Source: Priapulus caudatus
Lineage: Eukaryota; Priapulida; Priapulimorpha; Priapulimorphida; Priapulidae
Reading direction: 5' to 3'
DNA length: 28,431 nucleotides
Assembly: GCF_000485595.1 (NCBI RefSeq)
Contig: NW_014577183.1
Location: 42,773 to 71,203 of the forward strand
Below are positions 18,201 through 25,735 of this stretch, in pieces. A program made the position numbers and the translations under genes. Position 1 is the first letter of the stretch. Each line of letters opens with the position of its first letter. The notes under the pieces are model-generated. The model saw only the letters and a list, made by a program, of their open reading frames with translations, was not told where the DNA came from and made no database searches.

Positions 18201-19811
18201 TCGCTCCCACCTCGATTACTCGATTCCCATCGAGTAACTAAGCCGAGAGGGGAGCGAGTACCAGTCTATTCATGTTGAAGTCGGCTAATTATGTGATTAG
18301 TTAAATATGTACTTAAATCGCTTCGTGAAACAGATTTTTGAGTATGATTAACTAATCATAATTACGGGAAGTTAAGTATGATTAGTGATTTAATCATACT
18401 TAAGTTAAGTACGCTTCGTGAAACCGGCCCCTGGTGTATAACTTGTGATGTTGTACATTTTAGATATCCTTCAACAGAAGTATCACTGAATGCGCTCTTA
18501 TGGTACTAGCAGTATTTTAAACAACTTTAAAAAAAAATTCTCATAAAAAGGTATACAACAGTATTATATTCGGTTAGTGCCTCAAAAAGGCCAAATTAGA
18601 AAACAATGGTGGAAATGTAACACAAAATTTCACAAAGACAACAGTCAACACCTACTGCAATATCATTTGATGTCACATCCGGTACCGTGGACTGTTGTGA
18701 AGCACACGCAGTTGATGCTGCCACAGAGGCAGGATTGCTAGTAGATATGGTTGTGTACTGATCAACAACCTTTAACCGCTCTTGTATAAGTTCTCTTTGA
18801 ATTTTTCGCAGATCATCAAGAGGTGCAACCAGTGGTAGTTTCAAAAACTCACCTGCCTTGAAAAGTAAATTGCGCAGTTAAAAAAAATTATCACCTATGT
18901 TAGACGCAATTTACTGAGTTGTATGATCCATCAGGACTAATAGTAATAATATAAGCAGTAAACACCGGCGCAAATCCACTTTAGGCACCTTAGGTATCAC
19001 GAAGTGATGCACAGATTTCTGTGTATCATCAACTGATGCACAGACTTTCCGTATATCAAGGAATGATGCAAAAAACCTAACCCTAACCCTAACTCTAAGT
19101 CATAAAGTATACGCTGTGGCTATATGCCCGGCAGCCGGGCACGGTCTTCGTTTTCCTAAATGCCCGGCAGTTCTTAACCCTAACTCTAACCCTAACCCTA
19201 AACCTAACAAAAACCCTAACTCTAGCCCTAAACCTAACCCTAACCCTAACTCTAACCCTAACCCTTGTTTACTTGAGATAACGCTAAAAATTAAAAACTG
19301 CCGGGCATTTAGGAAATCGAAGACCGTGCCCGGCAGCCGTCAGATATACGCCGGCTGCCGGGCATATAGCCACTGTGTAAAGTATAACCTTGGCTTAGGT
19401 ATCACGAAGTGTGTTAGGGTTAAGGTTAGAGTTAGGGTTAGGGTTGAGTTAGGGTTTTTGCATCATTCCTTGATATACGAAAAGTCTGTGCATCAGTTGA
19501 TGATGCACAGAAATCTGTGCATCACTTCGTGATACCTAAGGTGCCTAAAGTGGATTTGCACCGTAAACACCTACCTCTTGAAATCCCATATCAAACAGAA
19601 TTTCCATGGCACCATCAACCGTCAGCAGCTTGTTCTGTATAACTGGATTCCCTAAACGAATCGATCTAAATTTAACTTCATCTGGATGAAACAAAATGTT
19701 AGTAGCAAACTTCAGCAGAATTTTGGAAGCCGACAAGAATTCGTCTGGTGAATTAGATGAAAGTTGGGCAACAGATAGTGTTACTTTCTTCTGTTTCGTG
19801 GAGGCTGCCAT
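12097..19811 (-). CDS. NGLY1: NGLY1, peptide:N-glycanase, gene span (nine exons seen, 3' end missing)
   Basis: Cytosolic enzyme that hydrolyses the beta-aspartylglucosamine bond, releasing N-glycans from misfolded glycoproteins exported by ERAD. Nine exons join with GT/AG borders and compatible phases into about 573 residues: PUB domain (about 10-95, binds p97/VCP), linker, zinc-binding CxxC pairs (C228/C231 and C260/C263), transglutaminase-like core, then PAW domain. The catalytic triad is intact: C286 (RCGEWANC), H313 (DHVWTE), D330 (HCDPCE). The spacings of 27 and 17 residues equal those of human C309/H336/D353. Human NGLY1 is 654 aa; the last ~60 residues of the PAW domain are not found. 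Ortholog call is very secure by motif. Confidence 0.95.
12254..12680. repeat. Three tandem ~140-bp repeats in NGLY1 intron 8
   Basis: Three diverged copies share CCATGAAAACTATTAAGAAA, then ATAACACATTTACTTGC and TTAGACCATTAAATCGCC. Copies start at about 12254, 12398 and 12541. Together they fill most of the intron between exons 8 and 9. Confidence 0.88.
12760..13266 (-). CDS. NGLY1: NGLY1 exon 8 (end of core, start of PAW)
   Basis: Minus strand: acceptor CGCGTTACAG|GTACAGC, donor TGCGCGGG|GTAAGT. 168 codons. Includes [28 protein letters not shown] (human ELGGRISGSVAWRVARGE) and [15 protein letters not shown]. It is much more GC-rich than the other NGLY1 exons, with long Ala/Arg-rich stretches. 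Open frames on the other strand or phase here are shadows of this exon. Confidence 0.93.
13267..13760. other. NGLY1 intron 7, right part
   Basis: A short TTAGATTAGATTAGG-type microrepeat near 13390-13425; otherwise nothing recognised. Confidence 0.5.
13761..14390 (+). mobile_element. tRNA-derived SINE, interrupted by a MITE
   Basis: Bases 13761-13830 look like a tRNA: A-box TGGCTGAATGG, B-box GGTTCGAATTC (13812-13822) and Leu/Ser-like D-arm spacing. A non-tRNA body follows (TTTAGCACTCAGCAAATAGA and TGGACTAACCCC). It is split by the element at 13950-14300 and seems to resume at 14301 (CTGCGTGGCCTCGGGTAGAG). Not a functional tRNA gene: the arms pair poorly and there is no terminator. It lies in NGLY1 intron 7. 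Confidence 0.65.
13950..14300. mobile_element. 351-bp MITE inserted in the SINE, hAT-like ends
   Basis: Terminal inverted repeats CAGGGTGCGAAATTAACG (13950-13967) and CGTTAATTTCTCACCCTG (14283-14300) differ at one position. Inside are several CGGACTCCCT-type repeats in both orientations. CAGGG ends are typical of hAT elements. I could not identify a clean 8-bp target duplication, so the class is tentative. Confidence 0.75.
14617..14751 (-). CDS. NGLY1: NGLY1 exon 7 (catalytic Asp)
   Basis: Minus strand: acceptor TTCATGCAG|TCAGGG, donor ACGTGGCG|GTAATT. Encodes [20 protein letters not shown] and continues to DVTW. The Asp of HCDPCE is the third catalytic residue. Confidence 0.95.
14776..15032. 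repeat. Minisatellite (GTAAGTGTRYRT)n in NGLY1 intron 6
   Basis: About 22 units of GTAAGTGTGC, GTAAGTGTAC, GTATGTACGTGT and GTAAGTGTAACATAGC arranged in a higher-order repeat of about 98-100 bp. Starts about 25 bases upstream of the exon 7 acceptor in gene orientation. The minus-strand open frames of Thr-Tyr-Ala-His type come from this repeat. Confidence 0.93.
15165..15438. mobile_element. MITE A, 274 bp, TA-flanked, NGLY1 intron 6
   Basis: Ends GGCCATCCTTAAAAAATT and AATTTTTTAAGGATGGCC are perfect reverse complements, and further subterminal pairing includes GGGTCGG..GACAG with CTGTCC..CCGACCC. Flanked by TA on both sides, as for Tc1/mariner-like non-autonomous elements. Shares CTACCTACCTACCC and CGACCC motifs with MITE B. 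Confidence 0.85.
15775..15927 (-). CDS. NGLY1: NGLY1 exon 6 (catalytic Cys and His)
   Basis: Minus strand: acceptor GTCGTACAG|ATACAAT, donor TCTGACAG|GTATGC. Encodes [20 protein letters not shown] and on through [13 protein letters not shown]. Contains nucleophile C286 and H313. Human has YVWDYTDHVW where this sequence has [10 protein letters not shown], so two normally aromatic positions are small or aliphatic here. Confidence 0.96.
15940..16354. mobile_element. MITE B, ~415 bp, ending 12 nt from the exon 6 acceptor
   Basis: Ends GCCATAATAAAAATATTG..TTTGCCCTCACC and GGTGAGGGCAAAC..TTTTTTAATTGTGGC are inverted repeats. Same family and orientation as MITE A (shared GACCGACCC near the left end, ACATACCTACCC near the right). 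It carries an internal minisatellite. Its left end leaves only 12 bases between the element and NGLY1 exon 6. Confidence 0.8.
16057..16145. repeat. (TACGAGCTAG)n minisatellite inside MITE B
   Basis: Repeats of ACGAGCTAGTAT, ACGAACTAGTAT and ACGAGCTAGAGGGT; about eight degenerate units. Confidence 0.85.
16431..16530. repeat. 100-bp palindromic repeat, NGLY1 intron 5
   Basis: Ends GCTCATATAATTTCCATTTT and AAATGGAAATTCTATGAGC are near-perfect inverted repeats, with internal repeated TTTAAATGGAAT. Likely a very short foldback element; no target duplication seen. Confidence 0.75.
16740..16862 (-). CDS. NGLY1: NGLY1 exon 5 (second zinc CxxC)
   Basis: Minus strand: acceptor ACCTGTAG|GTGTGG, donor TTTCCTAG|GTAATC. 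Encodes [20 protein letters not shown], then [24 protein letters not shown] is the second zinc-binding pair and RFPRYN the conserved lead-in to the core. A longer frame in another phase over the same DNA is a shadow. Confidence 0.93.
16863..17168. other. NGLY1 intron 4
   Basis: About 306 bases of AT-rich intron with nothing recognised. Confidence 0.8.
17169..17296 (-). CDS. NGLY1: NGLY1 exon 4
   Basis: Minus strand: acceptor TTCTCTAG|GCAGAAG, donor TGCAGTCG|GTAGGA. Encodes [20 protein letters not shown] and DCS, matching human [20 protein letters not shown]. Its final Cys starts the first zinc pair C-S-R-C, completed across the splice to exon 5. Confidence 0.95.
17498..17620 (-). CDS. NGLY1: NGLY1 exon 3
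   Basis: Minus strand: acceptor TTTGTACAG|CAAAGAG, donor AAACAG|GTGCGT; phase 0 at both ends. 41 codons include [20 protein letters not shown], matching human [20 protein letters not shown]. Confidence 0.95.
17775..18430. mobile_element. ~656-bp foldback MITE, NGLY1 intron 2
   Basis: Ends GGGCCGGTTTCATGAAGCGT and ACGCTTCGTGAAACCGGCCC are inverted repeats extending inward for over 80 bases of ATTAAATCACTAATCAT-type sequence. Each arm also carries a second internal CTGTTTCACGAAGCG copy. Flanked by CTG on both sides, compatible with a 3-bp target duplication as in PIF/Harbinger-type elements, but CTG is not their usual target. Confidence 0.82.
18190..18268. mobile_element. 79-bp palindromic element nested in the MITE
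   Basis: Ends TAGACTGGTACTCGCTCCC and GGGAGCGAGTACCAGTCTA are perfect inverted repeats; centre contains CGATTACTCGATTCCCATCG. It interrupts the AT-rich middle of the 17775-18430 element, so it was inserted later. Confidence 0.8.
18656..18856 (-). CDS. NGLY1: NGLY1 exon 2
   Basis: Minus strand: acceptor TTTTCAAG|GCAGGT, donor GATATTGCA|GTAGGT; phase 0 at both ends. 67 codons: [20 protein letters not shown] matches human 'THLIFPKKASVEQLQKIRD', completing the PUB domain, followed by a Ser/Thr/Ala-rich linker. Confidence 0.93.
19076..19098 (-). repeat. Telomere-type (CCCTAA)n, left arm
   Basis: CCTAACCCTAACCCTAACTC directly follows the left outer arm and pairs with TTAGGG-type sequence at 19412-19457. 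Confidence 0.9.
19107..19385. repeat. Inner inverted repeat with GCCCGGCAG motifs around a (CCCTAA)n core
   Basis: Inner arms 19107-19172 and 19296-19385 are inverted copies (TATATGCCCGGCAGCCGGGC and TGCCGGGCATATAGCCACTG); the right arm carries about 22 extra bases. Between them, 19173-19265 is a degenerate CCCTAA array with CTCTAAC and AACAAAAA interruptions. Possibly a second element inserted within the first. Confidence 0.88.
19412..19457 (+). repeat. Telomere-type (TTAGGG)n, right arm
   Basis: GTTAGGGTTAAGGTTAGAGT and following TTAGGGTTAGGGTTGAGTTA; degenerate vertebrate-type telomere repeat in the opposite orientation to the left-arm array. Confidence 0.9.
19575..19811 (-). CDS. NGLY1: NGLY1 exon 1 (PUB domain)
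   Basis: Start ATG in context CAACATGG. 79 codons, beginning [10 protein letters not shown] and including [16 protein letters not shown] and [15 protein letters not shown], matching human 'NPNDEKYRSIRIGN...GAVECLFEMGFEE'. Donor CAAGAG|GTAGGT; bases +4 to +12 of the intron are the 9-bp duplication GGTGTTTAC of the adjacent foldback element. Confidence 0.96.
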
Positions 19812-21365
19812 GTTGCACTACACGGCAGCGCCACAATGCTTTCCGGCCTTCGTCATTGTTGATAGCCAATCAAATTATTTCAACAGTGCTGCCTTATTCA
19901 TTACTTGCTACCAAGGTAACCACAACGTGTAACGGTGTGACCAAACAGTGGGAACAAAAAGTGGATTATGGTTACGATAATTTTATGCTGAGTCAGAAAA
20001 GACTCACATAAAATTGTCAACAGTATCAATCAACATGTCAACAGGTAAACTATACATTGTTTAGACTCTGCTGAATTTTTTTTCTGGTATCTATTTTTTC
20101 TTCCTGTTGTCTTAATCACTTTACTAGTACAGAATATGAGAATATGCTGAAGTTTTTTTTTATTTTTTTTATTTTTTTTTATGTTGTATAGCATTGTAAT
20201 TGTACTGTATCCGTCAGATTTTATCATTTTAACTACAACTAGAAGCAATTAACACTATAGCCTTTATCAGATTTTTTCTCCGTGAAAAAAACTGTCGTCA
20301 GTAGGCCTACATGTATTTGTATCTAAATTTATGCAATAAAGATTTAATAATTTAATAATAACATTTATACTAGTAATAGGCCTACAAGTACAACGTCGAA
20401 ACAAAACGTTTTAATATCCAGACTTCTCCAGTCATGGTTAACGGTTTTTAGCTCATTCCCGTAATGGGATACATTATAGGATAATATAAGCACTGGTGTC
20501 CTGTACATGTATGTATCATGCCGACATAGCAGTGCAATCACCGACGGTTCGATGACAGTCACGTTCATATTCCCATCAACTATAATGGACATGCAGCCAT
20601 TTTCAATCCGAAACCAGAGCTAGGTCACGTGAGCAAGTTGCACGTGGTTCTGAACATTACTGATACCTACAGAACATTAATGCAGTTATCATATTCTGTA
20701 GGGTGAAGCAAAACTATTCTGGATCTTAGATGTTTAAAAAATAATGTCACGAATACGAATTAAAAATTATTTGTGTATATTGTTGATAGTGATTGGCAAT
20801 GTAAGACTAATGTAGCAATGACAGCAACAGGACGTAATCGCCGTAGCAGCCTATCAACCAATTTGATTTTCTTTAGTCTTCATCAACGTCGATGCGCATA
20901 CATTTGTCCATCTAAACAGCCGATCGATATAGTACTTACAGTATTTACTTGTATGAAGGAACGAAAACGAAGAATGTTAAGCACACAGAGAGGTTGAAAC
21001 AGCTCGCACAACCGAAGTACGTTTTGTCACTTGGAAACATATATGGGCAAGATCGGTATCACAGGTCAGTCGGATTTATACATAATGCGTACTAGTTTTA
21101 TTACAAGTAATGTCATTGAGATTTACATATTTATGGTCATTTACAACAAGTATTCATATTATCATATATATATATATATTGAACGATAAGGCCATTTTAA
21201 CGCGCCAACTTTCGTGTATTATCATCGAGAACAGCAGTACGGTGATTACAAAATCGCGTTTAAATATTAAATAATTGCGAAATGTTTGTGTTTAAATATT
21301 AAATCATTATTTAATAATTGCGTTTAAATGCACCCCTCGTACTTGTCTACCTCTGCGCGCGTGAC
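19812..21365. other. Intergenic region, NGLY1 promoter side
   Basis: Just upstream of NGLY1 (minus strand) are a CCGGAAAG ETS-like site near 19840 and a CCAAT box on the plus strand near 19865. Further right: poly-T tracts at 20155-20180 and AT-rich DNA. A 74-codon plus-strand frame at 20773-20997 has no family resemblance. I looked for the missing upstream exons of the THEG-like gene here and saw none. Confidence 0.45.
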
Positions 21366-21554
21366 GGTGCGGTACTACCACATGACTTTCCCTCTTACTC
21401 TCGAACATTTCACCATGTCGTGTCACTATGCCACCAGGTGTCGCGTGCGGTGCTGTACTACCACGTGACTTCCCCTCTCGAACAAGGGTCCCTGTTCTAT
21501 ACAGGAACCCTGATCTTACCCTGTCTTGTCGCTCTGCCACCAGGTGTCGCGTGC
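21366..21554 (+). repeat. Tandem duplication of the THEG-like exon acceptor region
   Basis: Unit 1 (21366-21448) and unit 2 (21449-21554) share GGTGCGGTACTACCAC, CTTTCCCTC..TCGAAC and TGCCACCAGGTGTCGCGTGC. Each ends in the same acceptor, CCACCAG|GTGTCGCG. Unit 2 has about 25 extra bases. The second acceptor is the one that gives the THEG frame. Confidence 0.85.
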
Positions 21555-21671
21555 GAGTTTGAGAGCCGTGGCGAGCGAGCGAGTGGCAAAGCTAAGCGAC
21601 CCGAAGAAGGTTCCAGACGCTTACATGCCTAGCATCGACCAAGGCTGGGGCGTAGACGCTGCCGTGCTGAG
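21544..21671 (+). CDS. THEG: THEG/SPMAP2-like gene A, penultimate exon
   Basis: Acceptor GCCACCAG|GTGTCG, donor GCTGAG|GTAAAC. 42 codons, VSRASLRAVASERVAKLSDP then KKVPDAYMPSIDQGWGVDAA. Human THEG has VSRAAQMAVPSSRILQLSKPK in the same place. Starts in phase 0 and leaves two bases. Confidence 0.8.
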
Positions 21672-22321
21672 GTAAACTAAAAATCATATTAATCGTTATC
21701 GTTAATCGTCAAAATTATCGTTTTATTTTTAATTATATTTTTTATTATTATTATTAACTCTAACTCATTATAAATAACGATATTATAAATGTTTTATTTT
21801 GCGAGATTTTGTTTTGCGAATTTTTGAAGGGGCCCCTCAGTGAGTGAGTGGTGCGGTTAATACTGCGAGAGTATACATTCACAAGAACACGCTTTATTTC
21901 TTTCATCTGGACCTAATCGCTCCCTAGATTATTGATTTTGTAGGCAATTAACTCTTTAAAATAAATCACATGGATCCAGTCTACTTGCTATCTAGCCAAA
22001 CAGCCATTAAAGAGACACGATCTGACATTTGGTTACTTTCGAGCACATCTTTACATATTTTCTATTTTTGATAATTTTTCGCATTTTTCTCATATTTTTT
22101 TCATTCGCATAACACGATCATATCTGTCTCTGCCGGGTCGTCTGTTCAGATACACAGCATCGGAGCGGGTTAACCAGCTTGCACAGCCGATCGTGCGCGC
22201 CACGATGGACCTCGTGCAGTTCAACTCGGAAGCGTTCCTGGTCAGTAGGAGAGCGTTGAAGGCGAGCTGCACACCCAGGCTAGAAGAACTCTCAGAACCC
22301 ACGCTGCGGGGCGCCAAGTGA
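21544..22321 (+). CDS. THEG: THEG/SPMAP2-like gene A, gene span (last two exons)
   Basis: THEG (SPMAP2) family proteins are built from repeats of the form R-x-x-x-L-(A/S)-x-P-K and are found on sperm axonemal microtubules. Exon 21544-21671 joins exon 22150-22321 in phase and gives about 99 residues with repeats ERVAKLSDPKKVP, ERVNQLAQPI and PRLEELSEPT, matching the THEG C-terminus (VSRA lead-in also conserved). The stop is TGA at 22319. The upstream exons expected for a full-length protein were not found in the 1.7 kb up to NGLY1. It may be truncated. Confidence 0.75.
22150..22321 (+). CDS. THEG: THEG/SPMAP2-like gene A, terminal exon
   Basis: Acceptor CTGTTCAG|ATACAC; 57 codons including the TGA stop. 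YTASERVNQLAQPIVRATMD and CTPRLEELSEPTLRGAK contain two THEG repeats. Confidence 0.8.
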
Positions 22322-23012
22322 CGCAGCGCCATCTGATGGCGACCTCGCGAACTACGCACTTCTTCCGGGGGAGAAACGGGGCACCGGCATTCCGAGTGTT
22401 ACTATATTGTATCCGAGAGGAAAGAGGTGCGTTTTTGAAATTCGCAGTGCGCGATAAAGATGTGGAATAGAAAAATAAGGATAGAAATATGGGTGGGGTG
22501 TTTTCACACTGATAAAATGCTGGTTGTTTTCAGACCAATATTATTTTAGAAAAAAAAGCACGCGTCGTAATCATGATCCGAGAAACACCAAGAACTATGA
22601 TTATATTATATTCGGTTCTATATAGTTGTTCCTACATAAAAAAATTGTTTCATTAAAATGAAAACCTTGTTGATTTTGTGAGAAAACGTGTGGATTTTGT
22701 TCAGAAACGCTATATATAGGCCAAGGGAATGTTTATGAAAAAAAAAATTTTTTTTAAAACGGGTTCGGACTAGTTTTTGCTGGAAGTGCACCAACCGGAA
22801 TACGTCGGCAGCCGACAAAATCTAACGATTGTGTTGTAGAAATCTGTGAGACACGTGTGGGGGTTGTACAGGTGTGTGTGTGTATTAAATTATTTATTTA
22901 TTATTTATTTATACATTCATTCATTTATTTATTTCCATCTATACAATAAAACACGTACATGTAATAACGAGTGGCTGACGTCATCATACACGCATTTTCT
23001 TGGTGATTTCAG
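22322..23012. other. Stretch between THEG-like units A and B
   Basis: Presumably the 3' UTR of unit A and the upstream part of unit B. ATTTATTTATT-type repeats at 22890-22935. No upstream exon of unit B recognised. Confidence 0.5.
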
Positions 23013-23150
23013 TCGGCGGTACGTGTTCAGCTGTGGTCGTGCCTCGCCCATCGTCACCGTACCACCGATGGCTCTGTCTGCCCCCAGCCGACCCTGCCTG
23101 GCCGTCCTCTCTCAACCCAAGAAGCTACACAACAAGTACCTGGAGAGCAG
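23013..23150 (+). CDS. THEG: THEG-like unit B exon a
   Basis: Acceptor GGTGATTTCAG|TCGGCGG, donor GAGAGCAG|GTGCGT. Encodes RRYVFSCGRASPIVTVPPMA and LAVLSQPKKLHNKYLES. The alternative frame over the same DNA lacks THEG features. Confidence 0.75.
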
Positions 23151-25050
23151 GTGCGTACAGGTGGCAGCACCGTCAAAATATAGCCAATCGGCGCTGGGTG
23201 CGGTGACGTCAGCGCCGCTCGGCGCGTGTGAGTGGGCAGACGTTTGAAGTTTTTCGATAAATTATTTTTTGATTCTCAGACGAAATGCGCACTGCATGCG
23301 ATTTTAAGCTGTCATCGAAAATTAGAGTTCTTGCACTTCTGCGGCAGAGTGGGTGGCTGTTTACGTGCGCGTTCGTGTATGTAGCGGCCTGCGAATATAC
23401 ACAGTGGACGCTGGACCAGCGTACCGTTGCCATGCCAACGATTATATTTTATTTCACGTCTTTTACTCACATAAAAGTCATGCCAATTGAGACCTAATGA
23501 TGTCATAAATACTTGTACTATTGCGGACAACGAGGTACACAGAACACGTGCACAACTCCTCCTGATCACATGTTGGCAGTTTTATGAACTTTTATCTAAA
23601 TTGTTACTAGTCACGTGTCCTCACATACAGCCCATGGTAAGCGTAGTTGTGGTGGGCTAGGTTATAGCTGTTGTTCGAGTTATTGTGGGGTTAGATTTTG
23701 GTTATAGTTAGCGTTACTGTAGAGTTATGTCATTGTTATGGCCAGGGTTGTTATGGTTATGGTTACTACTGTTGTGGCGTTGTGGGTATAGATTGCTGAT
23801 GTGGGTGTAATTATGATTGCATGTGTTTTCACATTGGTGATTAGGTTATGGGTAGTAATAGGCGTGCGGATATTAAGTAGGCCTAATGGTTTTTGCTCTT
23901 TTGCAATTGGATTAAGAAAAGGAAAAGTGTAGAACGAGCTACGACGAAAGGCTCATTTGAATTATAATTTATTATTGTAATTATATATATATATATAAAT
24001 ATATTATTAATATATTGATCATAATTTAATAAGTAGGAAGCAGTATTTGTAGTAATTATATAGTAGCAGTATTATAGTAATTAAGTATACTAGTAATCAG
24101 TAAGCTTAAAGGTAAAAAGGCATTAGCAATTACCAATTTTGATCTAGTTGATAAAAACATACAGAACCAATATTCCGACTTCAGATATTTCTAGGCGTTT
24201 GCACGCTTGGGAGTTCACTGTCATTCGTTAGTGACTAGTAATATGAGAGCATTTCATCTAAAAATGTACTCGCTAGATTATTCGCATTAATTGTGAATAA
24301 TAATGTTCCACGGATAACAAACTGAGTAAAAACGAAACATTAAAATACCCTAAAATGCCCTTATATATTATTGTGTTGTTGGAGCTTGCGAACTCAAATG
24401 ATTTTTTTAAATTATTGCATGGGAGAAAAATCATTTTTAATTGTTTGTCTTTTTTTGCGAAACCGCGAATTTCTTCATTTTTGTGGAATTCGCGATTAAG
24501 TAACAATAATGTCAAGAAATGTTCAATTATGAGAACGCATTTCGTTTTTACGCAAGGGAAATTTATCGAAATTCGAGACCATTTCTTTATGACAAATGTC
24601 AAAAATAGGATTTCAGTAAAAATCTTTTATCGATTGTGCTACACAATCATCCTATAATTTAGTGTGGCGATTTTTGAGCAGTAATTCCTAAATCATATTC
24701 AACTTATTTCTTGGATTCTGTATGCATCTGAGATTTTCAAATTTATTGGCTTTTAACTCGATCATGATCTTGTTATGTTATTTTGATTTTGTTATGGGAA
24801 ATGTTTCAATGTCAAATTAGGTTAAAATGAAATTTTGTATTCACTCCTAATTAATAAAACAAACGTTTTATTTTCATTCTTTTTTTTATCTGAAAAGTTT
24901 TTAATGTGAAATGAAATTAAAGTAAAATTTTCAATTCACTCTCAAATAAAAAACAAATAAACGTTTTATTCATTAACTTTTAAATCGGAAAAGTTTTTAA
25001 TGTGAAATCTAACAATCAAACTGAAAATCGTAGCCCGTTCTTGCCTTGTA

Positions 25051-25104
<54 letters not shown>

Positions 25105-25703
25105 TTTTTACGCCTGTGAGAACATATAGATCTAGCCGCATTGAGCCGCTCTTGATTTGTCGCTAATAAGATACCTGCATAATTGTATTTTACTCTCATT
25201 GTGATTATGCTAGAAGAAGTTTCCTATTTTAAAGTCACTATATAACATCGCCACGTGTCATTACAAGTCATCCAATGTGATCATGGTTTCCATTCTATTC
25301 GTACAGGCGTCAACTTAACACAAAAGTAAAAATCAATATTTGATAGTCATCCTCTTTTATGTTAAAAATCGTATTGGAAATAAAAAAGTCTACTTCTATC
25401 GCCGAATGTTTTCTGCTTGCAATAACATTTCGGCAATACGCTACAGTTTAGTATCGTTCATTGAATTGGGAACGAAATGCTCACTATTACTTTTGCGTGG
25501 AAAGGGTATAGCTAGACCTACACTTTCTCTACCTATACAGCATTGTAAAAGGGCTTTGAGCGAAACCTAATAGGATCATATTGCTTTTGACAAGATACGA
25601 CGTCGCATACAACACCATCCGAAATTTTTAAGTGAAAAATGCAGTAAAGAATTCGGTTAAAAATGCGTGCAGCAGCAACGGCAGCAAAGGCAGCAATAAC
25701 AAC

Positions 25704-25735
<32 letters not shown>

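Larger units (their letters stand above)
18958..19571. mobile_element. 596-bp foldback element with telomere-type repeats and 9-bp target duplication, in the NGLY1 exon 1 donor region
   Basis: Target duplications GTAAACACC at 18958-18966 and 19563-19571 flank element 18967-19562. Ends GGCGCAAATCCACTTTAGGC and GCCTAAAGTGGATTTGCACC continue as arms of about 110 bases (18967-19076, 19453-19562) with only about three mismatches. Inside are (CCCTAA)n-like arrays, an inner pair of inverted arms, and an extra CTTAGGTATCACGAAGTG copy at 19394. No transposase frame. A 9-bp duplication and long arms suggest a Mutator-like foldback; that class call is inference. Confidence 0.9.

Noticed and set aside
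19076-19457. Chromosome end (true telomere)
   Set aside because: Repeats are short, degenerate, in both orientations, and enclosed in a transposon-like inverted repeat within an NGLY1 intron.
20773-20997. 74-codon plus-strand frame as first exon of the THEG-like gene
   Set aside because: No resemblance to THEG N-terminal regions and no supporting donor; could not be supported.
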